Assembly: GCF_016907385.1 (NCBI RefSeq)
Contig: NZ_JAFBBU010000001.1
Span: 992,001-1,056,000 of the forward strand
Length of the DNA: 64,000 bases
Source: Subtercola frigoramans
GTDB taxonomy: Bacteria > Actinomycetota > Actinomycetes > Actinomycetales > Microbacteriaceae
Reading direction: 5' to 3'
The position numbers and the translations under genes were made by a program. This document shows, in pieces, positions 29,627-37,695 of this stretch. The notes below the pieces were generated by a model. That model was not told the origin of the DNA. It searched no databases and saw only the letters and a program-made list of their open reading frames with translations. Every line of letters begins with the position of its first letter. The first letter of the stretch is position 1.

Positions 29627-29743
29627 ATGAAGGTCAACCCCAGCGTCAAGCCCATCTGCGAGCACTGCCGCGTCATCCGACGCAACGGCAACGTGATGGT
29701 CATCTGCAAGTCGAACCCGCGCCACAAACAGCGCCAGGGCTGA
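29627..29743 (+). CDS. rpmJ: 50S ribosomal protein L36
   Basis: Smallest 50S protein, 38 residues: [20 protein letters not shown], then a second half with [12 protein letters not shown]. The zinc-binding set C11, C14, C27 and H33 is intact, so this is the zinc-containing (C+) form. An AAAAAGGAAA Shine-Dalgarno precedes the ATG at 29627. It lies between infA and rpsM. Two hairpins follow directly. Confidence 0.95.
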   Translation: MKVNPSVKPICEHCRVIRRNGNVMVICKSNPRHKQRQG

Positions 29744-29818
29744 GTTTTTTCGCCCGCGTCCGCGCGGTCGAAAAAACCCAAGAGCCAATTGGTTTTGTGA
29801 GCGCACGCGCTCACAAAA
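29744..29818 (+). other. Two consecutive hairpins between rpmJ and rpsM
   Basis: Hairpin 1: GTTTTTTCG (29744-29752) pairs with CGAAAAAAC (29769-29777), with an inner CCGCG/CGCGG stem. It starts at the base after the rpmJ stop. Hairpin 2: TTTTGTGAGCG (29793-29803) pairs perfectly with CGCTCACAAAA (29808-29818). The T-runs are on the 5' arms and the A-runs on the 3' arms, on both strands. The layout is therefore the reverse of an intrinsic terminator; an RNA stability or control element is more plausible. Confidence 0.6.
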
Positions 29819-29972
29819 CGTATGAAGCTCGACTGAAGTCTTACAACTGAATATCGATTGATAGCACGGCCAGAACCGGATGCTCGGCAACGATCATCCG
29901 GGGACACCTGCGGTGGAGGCCGCAGCACAGACCGTGCACCACACCTCCACTCATCTACAGGAGCATGCCACC

Positions 29973-30347
29973 ATGGCACGTATTGCAGGAGTAGACATTC
30001 CACGCGACAAGCGCGTGGAGGTCGCACTGACTTACATCTACGGCGTTGGCCGTACGAGGGCACTTCAGACCCTCGCCGATACCGAGATCTCGGGCGACAT
30101 CCGCGTCAAAGACCTCACCGACGAGCAGCTGCTTGCACTTCGCGAGCACATCGAAGGCGCGTACAAGGTAGAGGGTGACCTCCGCCGCGAGGTCGCAGCC
30201 GACATCCGCCGCAAGGTCGAGATCGGCTCCTACCAGGGCATCCGTCACCGCCGCGGGCTTCCCGTGCACGGTCAGCGCACCAAGACCAACGCTCGTACCC
30301 GCAAGGGCCCGAAGCGCACCGTAGCCGGCAAGAAGAAGGCCCGATAG
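29973..30347 (+). CDS. rpsM: 30S ribosomal protein S13
   Basis: Head protein that contacts the P-site tRNA and forms intersubunit bridges. The ATG at 29973 gives 124 residues starting [20 protein letters not shown], with a CAGGAG Shine-Dalgarno. The frame extended to 29880 is not homologous. [31 protein letters not shown] and the basic tail [18 protein letters not shown] are typical. Confidence 0.97.
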   Translation: MARIAGVDIPRDKRVEVALTYIYGVGRTRALQTLADTEISGDIRVKDLTDEQLLALREHIEGAYKVEGDLRREVAADIRRKVEIGSYQGIRHRRGLPVHGQRTKTNARTRKGPKRTVAGKKKAR

Positions 30348-30408
30348 CCAACACTTCCGGGTTCGACCCTGAGGTACGGCATCGCCATAAACGTTTTAGG
30401 AGAACATC

Positions 30409-30807
30409 ATGGCAGCACCAAAATCGGCCGCTCGTAAGCCGCGTCGTAAAGAGAAGAAGAACGTTCCCGTGGGCCAGGCCCACATCAAGTCGACGTTCAA
30501 CAACACCATCGTGACCATCACCGACCCGTCAGGCGCTGTCCTGAGCTGGGCTTCGTCAGGAACTGTCGGCTTCAAGGGTTCGCGTAAGTCGACCCCGTTC
30601 GCCGCGCAGCTCTCTGCAGAGTCTGCTGCTCGCCAGGCGCAGGAGCAGGGCGTGAAGAAGGTCGACGTCTTCGTGAAGGGTCCCGGCTCCGGCCGCGAGA
30701 CCGCGATCCGTTCACTCCAGGCTGCTGGCCTCGAGGTCGGCTCGATCAACGACGTCACCCCGCAGGCGCACAACGGTTGCCGCCCGCCCAAGCGTCGTCG
30801 CGTATAG
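30409..30807 (+). CDS. rpsK: 30S ribosomal protein S11
   Basis: Platform protein near the E-site mRNA. It has 132 residues. Conserved [49 protein letters not shown] and the C-terminal [12 protein letters not shown] are present. Many actinobacteria have rpsD next; here rpoA follows directly after a 169-base spacer containing a dispersed inverted repeat. Confidence 0.97.
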   Translation: MAAPKSAARKPRRKEKKNVPVGQAHIKSTFNNTIVTITDPSGAVLSWASSGTVGFKGSRKSTPFAAQLSAESAARQAQEQGVKKVDVFVKGPGSGRETAIRSLQAAGLEVGSINDVTPQAHNGCRPPKRRRV

Positions 30808-30817
30808 CCTTTTCGGT

Positions 30818-30895
30818 CGCTGATTGAGTAGCGCGAAGTGCGTATCGAAATCCTGACCGGTTTCAATACGCGACTACGTCGCTACTCAACCAGCG
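30818..30895. repeat. Dispersed inverted repeat, copy 1 (rpsK-rpoA spacer)
   Basis: The left arm from 30818 contains GATTGAGTAGCG and then GTATCGAAAT. The right arm, 30859-30895, contains GGTTTCAATACGCG and then CGCTACTCAACCAGCGG. The arms are imperfect reverse complements around a short CTGACC centre. The same motifs (GGTTGAGTAG, ATCGAAACC) recur at 62040-62137, showing a mobile or repeated extragenic palindromic element. Confidence 0.7.
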
Positions 30896-30976
30896 GTTAA
30901 CACAGCAATCTTCACAACTCAACATCTCGTTATCGCAAGTGTCATATAGCGGACACTTCGCCGAAAGGAATCAACA

Positions 30977-31966
30977 GTGCTCATTGCACAGCGTCCAACG
31001 CTCACCGAAGAAAACATCTCGGAGTTCCGTTCGCGGTTCGTCATCGAACCACTGGAACCCGGTTTCGGTTACACCCTCGGTAACTCCCTCCGTCGCACCC
31101 TGCTCTCGTCGATCCCGGGAGCTGCTGTCACGAGCATCCGCCTCGACGGCGTACTGCACGAGTTCAGCACGATTCCCGGTGTCAAAGAAGATGTCACCGA
31201 GATCATCCTGAACATCAAGGGGCTGGTCGTCTCGAGCGAGCACGATGAGCCGATCACCGCGTACCTGCGCAAGCATGCGTCTGGCCAGGTCACGGCCGCG
31301 GACATCTCCGCGCCTGCCGGTGTCGAGATCCACAACCCGGAACTCGTCATCGCGACCCTGAACGACAAGGCGAAGTTCGAGCTCGAGCTCATCATCGAGC
31401 GCGGTCGTGGCTACGTGTCGTCGACCCAGAACCGCAGCGAGTTCAGCGAAGCCGGCCAGATCCCGATCGACTCGATCTACTCGCCCGTTCTGAAGGTCAC
31501 CTACCGCGTCGAGGCGACTCGTGCCGGTGAGCGTACCGACTTCGACCGCCTCGTGGTCGACGTCGAGACGAAGCCGGCCATCACCCCGCGCGACGCCATC
31601 GCTTCGGCCGGTCGCACGCTGACCGAGCTGTTCGGTCTCGCCCGCGAGCTGAACACCGCCGCTGAGGGCATCGAGATCGGCCCCGCGCCGGTCGACGCTG
31701 TGCTCTCGAGCGAACTCGCCGTACCGATCGAAGACCTCGATCTGTCGGTTCGTTCGTACAACTGCCTCAAGCGTGAGGGCATCAACACCGTCAGCGAGCT
31801 GGTAGCGCTGTCGGAGACGCAGCTCATGAACATTCGCAACTTCGGTCAGAAGTCGGTGGATGAGGTCAAAGACAAGCTCGTTGAGCTTGGTCTGTCGCTG
31901 AAGGACACGGTGCCCGGCTTCGACGGTGCACACTTCTACGGCGGTTACGACGACGAGAACATCTAA
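30977..31966 (+). CDS. rpoA: DNA-directed RNA polymerase subunit alpha
   Basis: Dimerises to scaffold RNA polymerase. It has 329 residues. The N-terminal domain has [20 protein letters not shown] and [20 protein letters not shown]. After the linker the C-terminal domain (about 245-310) has [20 protein letters not shown] and [17 protein letters not shown] for DNA UP-element and activator contacts. The start is GTG at 30977 with a GAAAGGA Shine-Dalgarno. It is followed by rplQ, the standard pair. Confidence 0.98.
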   Translation: MLIAQRPTLTEENISEFRSRFVIEPLEPGFGYTLGNSLRRTLLSSIPGAAVTSIRLDGVLHEFSTIPGVKEDVTEIILNIKGLVVSSEHDEPITAYLRKHASGQVTAADISAPAGVEIHNPELVIATLNDKAKFELELIIERGRGYVSSTQNRSEFSEAGQIPIDSIYSPVLKVTYRVEATRAGERTDFDRLVVDVETKPAITPRDAIASAGRTLTELFGLARELNTAAEGIEIGPAPVDAVLSSELAVPIEDLDLSVRSYNCLKREGINTVSELVALSETQLMNIRNFGQKSVDEVKDKLVELGLSLKDTVPGFDGAHFYGGYDDENI

Positions 31967-32033
31967 CCCACTTTGTTGTTGCCCGGTCTGACGGCCGGGC
32001 TGACCGCACAGACACACTCACTGGAGAAATGAA

Positions 32034-32621
32034 ATGCCAACCCCAACTAAAGGGCCTCGTCTCGGCGGTGGGCCGGCGCACGAGCGCCTCATGCTCGCCA
32101 ACCTGGCTGCAGCCCTGTTCACCCACAAGAGCATCAAGACCACCGAGACCAAGGCCAAGCGCCTTCGCCCGGTAGCCGAGCGTCTCATCACGTTCGCCAA
32201 GAAGGGTGACCTTCACGCTCGTCGCCGCGTGCTTGCCACGATCGGTGACAAGTCCGTCGTGCACGAGCTCTTCACCGAGATCGCCCCGCTGGTCGCTGAG
32301 CGTGATGGCGGTTACACCCGCATCACGAAGCTCGGCTTCCGTAAGGGTGACAACGCGTCGATGGTGCAGATCGAGCTCGTTCTCGAGCCCGTCACCCCCA
32401 AGGTCCGCGCCAAGCGCACCGCGTCGGCATCGGCAACCGTCGAAGCACCCGAGGCTGAGGCACCCGAGGCTGAGGCTCCCGAAGCCGAGGCCTCCGACGT
32501 GCCGGTCGAAGAGACCGAGACCGTCGAAGCAAGCGAGCCCGTAGCCGAGGAGGCGCCTTCAGAGGCCGCCGCCGAGGTCGAGGCCGACGCTGCCGAGAAG
32601 GCTGACGACTCCTCCAAGTAG
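32034..32621 (+). CDS. rplQ: 50S ribosomal protein L17, with acidic C-terminal tail
   Basis: Binds 23S rRNA near the tunnel exit. The core, residues 1-120, has [40 protein letters not shown] and [18 protein letters not shown]. About 70 extra residues are acidic and Ala-rich, with [21 protein letters not shown] repeats coded by 15-bp DNA repeats around 32441-32490. The total is 195 residues. It is last in the ribosomal cluster, followed by a strong terminator. Confidence 0.96.
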   Translation: MPTPTKGPRLGGGPAHERLMLANLAAALFTHKSIKTTETKAKRLRPVAERLITFAKKGDLHARRRVLATIGDKSVVHELFTEIAPLVAERDGGYTRITKLGFRKGDNASMVQIELVLEPVTPKVRAKRTASASATVEAPEAEAPEAEAPEAEASDVPVEETETVEASEPVAEEAPSEAAAEVEADAAEKADDSSK

Positions 32622-32637
32622 GTGTGACAGTTCGACA

Positions 32638-32675
32638 AGCCCCAGACGACTCCACCGAGTCGTCTGGGGCTTTCT
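32638..32675 (+). terminator. Strong intrinsic terminator after rplQ
   Basis: AGCCCCAGACGACTC (32638-32652) pairs perfectly with GAGTCGTCTGGGGCT (32657-32671) around a CACC loop, followed by TTCTT. This 15-bp stem is one of the strongest in the window. It ends only 16 bases before the first methionine-salvage gene. Confidence 0.85.
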
Positions 32676-32691
32676 TCACGAGGGGAAATGC

Positions 32692-33762
32692 ATGACCACG
32701 GCCCGCACAATGATTCCCGCGCTCGACGACTCTGTTCGAGTGCACGGCCAGACGGTGCACATCCTCGATCGCCGTGTCTTCCCTGAAACCCTCAGCTGGG
32801 TCGTCTCCGAGTCGGCGGAAGACGTCGCGCGGGCGATTCGGGAGATGGTGACACAGAGTTCCGGCCCGCTCTTCGCCGCCTACGCCGGTATGGAGATCAC
32901 CGCACTGCAGGTCGCCGGGCTCAAGCTGGCACAAGCGCAGACGCGCATGCAGCAGGCCGGTGCCGCACTGGCGTCGGCGAGGCCGACCAACAATCATCCG
33001 CGCGAGGCGGTGGACCATGTGCTCGGCGCCGTTCAGAGTGCGCGTTCGACGGGCGAGCTGGTCGACCGTGCCGTCGAGGCGGCACAGTCCGGCCCGGTGG
33101 CGTATCGAGCCCGGAGTTATGCCCTCGGGAGGGAGACTGCCGCGTTGCTCGCCGACGGCTCGCGAATCCTCACCCACTGCTGGATGGACAGCTACCTGAT
33201 CGAACTCGTTCGCGCAGCGACAGACGCCGGCAAATCGTTCGAGTGGGTCGCCACCGAAACGCGCCCGTACCTCCAGGGAGCCAGGCTCACCGCTCACACC
33301 CTCGCGGAGCTCGGCCAGAGCGTCACCCTGATCACCGACGGAATGGGCGCTGCCGCCCTCTCGCCGGGGTCGTCGATCGGGCCCATCGACGCGCTCGTGA
33401 CTGCCGCCGACCGGGTGAGCCTCGACGGCAGCGTCGTGAACAAGGTCGGTACGCTCGGTCTGGCAATTGCGGCGACCGCCTTCGACGTGCCGTTCTACGC
33501 GCTCGTACAGGCTCCTGACGAGAACGCTCCGACCGCGGACGACATTGTCATCGAACAGCGTGACCCCGCCGAAGTGCTCCACACGCTGGGGCGCCGTACA
33601 GCATCCGGTCTCGTCACCGAGGCGTGGTACCCCGCCTTCGATGTGACGCCCGGCCGGTTCGTATCGAAGATCATCACCGACAGGGGTGCCTTCGCGCCCT
33701 CTGACGTGCACCGCTACTGGTCGGATGCCCGGGGCCGGGCCCGCCCGAACAGCGCAGTATGA
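32692..33762 (+). CDS. mtnA: Divergent MtnA-like sugar-phosphate isomerase (eIF2B family)
   Basis: Likely converts 5-methylthioribose 1-phosphate to the ribulose isomer. It has 356 residues. Family marks: ETRPYLQGARLTA, VTLITDGMG, the catalytic Asp region TAADRVSLDGSVVNKVGTLG (family: ADR..NGD.ANKIGTY), and a conserved Cys in ILTHCWMDS. The canonical RGAPA phosphate loop is replaced by SSGPLFAAY, and the residues after the Cys differ from the usual NAG. It is therefore an outlying MtnA or a relative such as the deoxyribose-phosphate isomerase of DHAP shunts. It overlaps the mtnK-mtnC gene by four bases, which favours methionine salvage. Confidence 0.65.
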   Translation: MTTARTMIPALDDSVRVHGQTVHILDRRVFPETLSWVVSESAEDVARAIREMVTQSSGPLFAAYAGMEITALQVAGLKLAQAQTRMQQAGAALASARPTNNHPREAVDHVLGAVQSARSTGELVDRAVEAAQSGPVAYRARSYALGRETAALLADGSRILTHCWMDSYLIELVRAATDAGKSFEWVATETRPYLQGARLTAHTLAELGQSVTLITDGMGAAALSPGSSIGPIDALVTAADRVSLDGSVVNKVGTLGLAIAATAFDVPFYALVQAPDENAPTADDIVIEQRDPAEVLHTLGRRTASGLVTEAWYPAFDVTPGRFVSKIITDRGAFAPSDVHRYWSDARGRARPNSAV

Positions 33763-35771
33763 CCGCAAACACGCCTGCAGGATACGAGCTGCTCGAAACG
33801 GGCCGTGATGTCACCTCCTACCTGAGGGATTCGGGGCTCCTCCCGCTCGTTGCGGGCGAGGAATCGCTCGTGACCGTCGTCGAGGTGACCGCGGGCAACA
33901 TGAACCGGGTGTTCATCGCGCGTGGGCCGGCGGGGAGCGTAGCCATCAAACAAGCGCCGCCGTGGGTGCAGGTCGCAGGGCCGGGATGGCCCATCGACCC
34001 GGGCCGCATCGCCTCGGAGGCCCGCACCTACGAGCGTCTGGCCGCTCGGGTGCCCGAGTCCATCCCGACCATCGTGCACTTCGACGAGCTGCGGCACATT
34101 CTCGTGATGGAAGACCTTTCAGACCTCGCGGTGGTGCGCGATGAGCTCGTGCGAGAACTGCAGCACGTGCCTCTGGGTAAATCTGTCGGCGAGGCGACTG
34201 CTGACGCCGGTGCCCCGTCGTCAGCGCGGCCTGTTCCGGCATATGACTGGGCCGACGTCGGCGACGTCGTGGGCCGTTTCATCGGTGAACTCTCGATGTC
34301 GACAAGTCGCGGGGTGCTTGGGGACGTGGCTTTCGAACTCCTGGTCGAGTCTGCCGCAAACCCTGAACTATGCGGGCTGACTGTCGACGTCGTGCTCGAC
34401 GAGCCCTACCGTGCCCACGAGCACAACCACTGGCATCCTGCGCTGGATTCACGCGTTCGCGACCTCTATGCCGACGTCGAAGCCCGTCGCGCGGTCGCTC
34501 TCGTGCGTTCGAGGTTCAAGATGGCGAAGCAGGGGCTCGTCCACGGAGACCTGCACACCGGGTCGGTGATGGTCGGTTATCGGGGCGGCTCGCAGGTGAC
34601 GAAGATCTTCGACCCTGAATTCAGCTTTGTCGGGCCGATCGGGCTCGACCTCGGTCTCTTCTGGGCGAACATGGAGATTGCAGCAATCGCCGCAGGCGCC
34701 GTCGGAGATCACGCTGCCGCAGCGGCCCGCCTCGAAGCCGTCACTCGAAGTCGCGCTGCGTTCGCAGCCGTGTGGCGTGGCGACTCTCTCCTGCCCGTGA
34801 TTGAACGAGAAGCCCGCGGCTTCGCCGGCGTCGAGATGATGCGCAGGGCCGTCGGGTACTCGCATGCCGCCGACATCGAGAGCCTGTCGCCTGCACAGGC
34901 CGACGCTGCCTCGGTCGAGCTCTTCGACACCGCACTGGAGCACCTGCGTTCCGTGCTGAGCCCGTCACACCCGCCTGCTTCGACTACAGCACCTCACTCC
35001 CCGTTCACCGAGCACGAAGGACCTTCCCGCGTGACAGACACAATCCCGACCTCGACCCCACTTTCTGTGCGAGCCAGAGTGCTCGTGCTCGATCTCGAAG
35101 GCACCACGAGCGCAGCCGGCTTCATTCTCGGAGACCTCTACGACTACGCCCGTCCGCGTCTGGCGGCCTGGCTCGACGATCACGCCTCCGACCCCGCGAT
35201 CGCTGCGGCTCGCGCGCAGGTGATCCAGGATGCCCGGCTTCCCGCTGACGCTACAACCTGTGAGGTCGTGGCGGTACTTCACCAATGGATGGCAGACGAC
35301 GTTAAAGCGACCCCGCTGAAAACGATCCAGGGCCAGATCTGGGCTGAAGGTTTTGCCCGCGACGAGATCAGTTCGCACTTCTTCGGCGATGTCATCCCCA
35401 AGTTGCGCAGCTGGCACGATGAGGGCGTCAGGCTCGCGGTCTTCTCCTCTGGCTCCGTTGCGTCGCAGGTGCCGTGGTTTCGTCACTCACCTGATGGTGA
35501 CTTGACCGGGCTCATCACCGACTACTTCGACACGGTCAACGCCGGGCCGAAGAAGGTCGCCTCGTCGTACGACACCATCGCCAACGCGCTCGGCGCAGCT
35601 GGTCCAGAGCTGCTGTTCTTCACCGACAACCCGGGCGAGGTGGCCGCGGCAGCCGAGGCCGGTTGGCAGGTCGTCGCATTCGCCAGGGAAGGCGAACCAT
35701 TCTTCGAGTCCGACTTCGGTGGTGCATCCGTCGTCGCGTCGTTCGACGACGTCGAGGTGAGCGCACTGTGA
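33759..35771 (+). CDS. mtnK-mtnC: Fused methylthioribose kinase (MtnK) / enolase-phosphatase (MtnC)
   Basis: A 670-residue open frame joining two methionine-salvage enzymes. Residues 1-405 are MtnK-like: VTAGNMNRVFI, AIKQAPPWVQVAGPGWPID, catalytic HGDLHTGS, and metal-binding DPEFSFVGPIGLDLG. A Pro/Ser/Thr linker (about 405-424) leads to residues 432-670, a HAD phosphatase of the MtnC type: VLDLEGTTSAAGF, FSSGSVASQ, FFTDNPGEV. An in-frame GTG at 35031 (codon 425) has AAGGA nine bases upstream, so a separate MtnC could also be made. It overlaps mtnA and mtnB by four bases each. No stop or frameshift separates the two halves. Confidence 0.8.
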   Translation: MTANTPAGYELLETGRDVTSYLRDSGLLPLVAGEESLVTVVEVTAGNMNRVFIARGPAGSVAIKQAPPWVQVAGPGWPIDPGRIASEARTYERLAARVPESIPTIVHFDELRHILVMEDLSDLAVVRDELVRELQHVPLGKSVGEATADAGAPSSARPVPAYDWADVGDVVGRFIGELSMSTSRGVLGDVAFELLVESAANPELCGLTVDVVLDEPYRAHEHNHWHPALDSRVRDLYADVEARRAVALVRSRFKMAKQGLVHGDLHTGSVMVGYRGGSQVTKIFDPEFSFVGPIGLDLGLFWANMEIAAIAAGAVGDHAAAAARLEAVTRSRAAFAAVWRGDSLLPVIEREARGFAGVEMMRRAVGYSHAADIESLSPAQADAASVELFDTALEHLRSVLSPSHPPASTTAPHSPFTEHEGPSRVTDTIPTSTPLSVRARVLVLDLEGTTSAAGFILGDLYDYARPRLAAWLDDHASDPAIAAARAQVIQDARLPADATTCEVVAVLHQWMADDVKATPLKTIQGQIWAEGFARDEISSHFFGDVIPKLRSWHDEGVRLAVFSSGSVASQVPWFRHSPDGDLTGLITDYFDTVNAGPKKVASSYDTIANALGAAGPELLFFTDNPGEVAAAAEAGWQVVAFAREGEPFFESDFGGASVVASFDDVEVSAL

Positions 35772-36436
35772 GCGACACCGCGAATGTCTTCTCCGACGCA
35801 ATCGTCGACCACGCGGTGATCCGGGAGGCCGGTGTGGCCCTGGCGGCCGAGTCACGGCGATTCGCCGACCGCGGCTGGATGCCCGGAACCGCCGGCAATC
35901 TCTCAGTGACCCTGGCACGCGACCCGCTGTGGCTCGCCGTGACCGCTTCGGGGCTCGACAAGGGCGAACTAAAGCCCACCGACGTCGTCATCGTCGACGA
36001 ACAGGGGGAGTGGACTCCTGACGCGGGCCTGCCGTTCGCGCAGCCGTCGGCCGAAGCCGGGCTGCACGCGCGCATCGCGGCAGTGACCGGGGCGGGGGCT
36101 GTTATCCACGTGCATGCGCTCGCTGCTGTTCGGTCGGGTCACCACTGGCCGAACGGGGTGGTGTTACACGACCTCGAAATGCTGAAGGGAATCGGTCACA
36201 GCGCCCACGACGAGAGAGTCGTCATTCCTGTGGTGAAGAATCACCAGGACATGGTCATTCTGGGCGATGCCTTCGAGCGGGCGTATCGGCCGGCGACGGA
36301 GGCCATCGCCGAGGTTCCTGCGCTCATCGTGGCGGACCACGGCATCTATGCCTGGGGCAGGGACCTCCGGCAGGCCCGGTGGCACCTCGAGCTCACCGAG
36401 GCGCTGCTGCAGATCGTGCTCGCGACGAAGGTCTAG
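35768..36436 (+). CDS. mtnB: Methylthioribulose-1-phosphate dehydratase
   Basis: Class II aldolase-fold zinc enzyme that dehydrates methylthioribulose 1-phosphate to the diketone phosphate used by MtnC. The GTG at 35768 overlaps the mtnC stop (GTGA) and gives 222 residues starting MSDTANVFSDAIVDH. The frame extended to 35663 is overlapping and Arg-rich, so rejected. GWMPGTAGNLSV, TASGLDKGELKPTDV, zinc ligands in VIHVHALAAV, and IVADHGIYAWGRDLRQARWH are characteristic. It is the last gene of the mtnA-KC-B operon and faces the convergent mtnK. Confidence 0.88.
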   Translation: MSDTANVFSDAIVDHAVIREAGVALAAESRRFADRGWMPGTAGNLSVTLARDPLWLAVTASGLDKGELKPTDVVIVDEQGEWTPDAGLPFAQPSAEAGLHARIAAVTGAGAVIHVHALAAVRSGHHWPNGVVLHDLEMLKGIGHSAHDERVVIPVVKNHQDMVILGDAFERAYRPATEAIAEVPALIVADHGIYAWGRDLRQARWHLELTEALLQIVLATKV

Positions 36437-36456
36437 CTTCGAGCCAACGGTCGGGC

Positions 36457-37683
36457 TCATTCAGCCGGCGTCGCTGCGCCCTTCAGGATCAGTGCGGTCT
36501 CGGTCGAGAGGGCGTCGACGGGTCTGCGGGAGGCGTGCGCGAGCGCGAGGGCGCGCCCGGCTCGCAGAACACCGCGTGCCGCGCCTTCCCTCAGGCGCGG
36601 CTCGAGTGTCTCGATGTCGCTCGCTTTGGCGAACCCGATGATGCGGCGAATGCACTTTGCGCCAGCGAAGACGACGGCGTCGTCGAGGATGCCCGCCAGC
36701 AGTTCATCGAGAACGTCGTCGCCCCACACGCGTGGGTCGACCCGACTTGGCCAGAGAGCCCGGTACTCGAATTCGAAGCTCGCCCAGAGGCGCGCGGGCA
36801 GGGTCAGGATCACGGCTGCGCGGTCACTGTCACCCAGCGCTTCCGCGCGGGCGGCGGCGATCACGAAGTTGGCCCAGAGCGCCCCGAGGTCGAATCCGGT
36901 CGGGCCGACGAAGCCGAACTCGCTGTCGAAGGCTCGCACCGATGCGGGAGCGGTTGCTGTCGCTGCACGAACGAAGACCGATCCGGTGTGCAGATCACCG
37001 TGGATGAGCGACTGCGCCACTGTCATGAACCGGAGTTTGGCCAGGCCGATCTCGCGGACGAGGGCTGTGTCACCCTGGATCTCGCGAATGTCGGGTTCGT
37101 TCGCCGGCAGCACGGCATTGTGCTCGTGTTCGATGTATGGCTCGGTGAAGACCAGGTCCTCGGTGATCTCGCAGAGCTCGGGGTTGATCGCGCGTGCCAC
37201 GAGGAGCTTGTGCTCGAGAGGAGACAGGCCAACCGGTGAGGTCGAGAAAGCAGCGCGGGCCGCATACTGCCCCAGATCATCTGCTGCATAGGCGTGCACT
37301 CGACCGGAGTTGAGCTCGTTTCGCCACACCGCGTGGTCGGACAGGTCTTCGATGGCGAGGATGTAGTTGACGTCGTCGAAGTCGTACAGGGCCGGAACGT
37401 GGGGTGCGTCCGCCGCGACGTGATGTGCGAGCACGGTCGCCTCTCGGGTGGACCGTTCCCTCGTCATCGGCCACGAGGGGTCAGTGCGCACATGCGGCAA
37501 CGACTGCTTGAGAACGAGGGATGCGCCGCTGGCATCTTCGACGATGAAGACGAGGTTGAGGTTGCCATCGCCCACCTCGCGCACCGATGTCACGCTCGAC
37601 GCATCGATGTGCCCTTCGAGCGCGGTTCTGCTGGACAGGTACAAGACCACCGTGTCGGCGGTGAGCTGGGTGAAGTCGGTCAT
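36457..37683 (-). CDS. mtnK: S-methyl-5-thioribose kinase, canonical copy
   Basis: Phosphorylates 5-methylthioribose at C1 with ATP. It has 408 residues. The typical MtnK motifs are VREVGDGNLNLVFIV, LVLKQSLPHVRTDPSWPMT, HGDLHTGSVFV with the catalytic Asp, and AFDSEFGFVGPTGFDLGALW with the metal-binding D-x-E. It resembles the family consensus better than the fused copy at 33759. It lies 12 bases after the ABC permease on the same strand, so imported sugar could be phosphorylated at once. It is convergent with mtnB. Confidence 0.88.
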   Translation of the reverse strand: MTDFTQLTADTVVLYLSSRTALEGHIDASSVTSVREVGDGNLNLVFIVEDASGASLVLKQSLPHVRTDPSWPMTRERSTREATVLAHHVAADAPHVPALYDFDDVNYILAIEDLSDHAVWRNELNSGRVHAYAADDLGQYAARAAFSTSPVGLSPLEHKLLVARAINPELCEITEDLVFTEPYIEHEHNAVLPANEPDIREIQGDTALVREIGLAKLRFMTVAQSLIHGDLHTGSVFVRAATATAPASVRAFDSEFGFVGPTGFDLGALWANFVIAAARAEALGDSDRAAVILTLPARLWASFEFEYRALWPSRVDPRVWGDDVLDELLAGILDDAVVFAGAKCIRRIIGFAKASDIETLEPRLREGAARGVLRAGRALALAHASRRPVDALSTETALILKGAATPAE

Positions 37684-37695
37684 CTGCGCTGGTTT

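Noticed and set aside
29744..29777. Intrinsic terminator after rpmJ
   Set aside because: The T-run is on the 5' arm and the A-run on the 3' arm for both strands, so no U-tract follows the stem.
32622..32691. SAM-responsive riboswitch upstream of the mtn operon
   Set aside because: The spacer holds only the simple perfect terminator stem; there is no multi-branched aptamer sequence or room for one.
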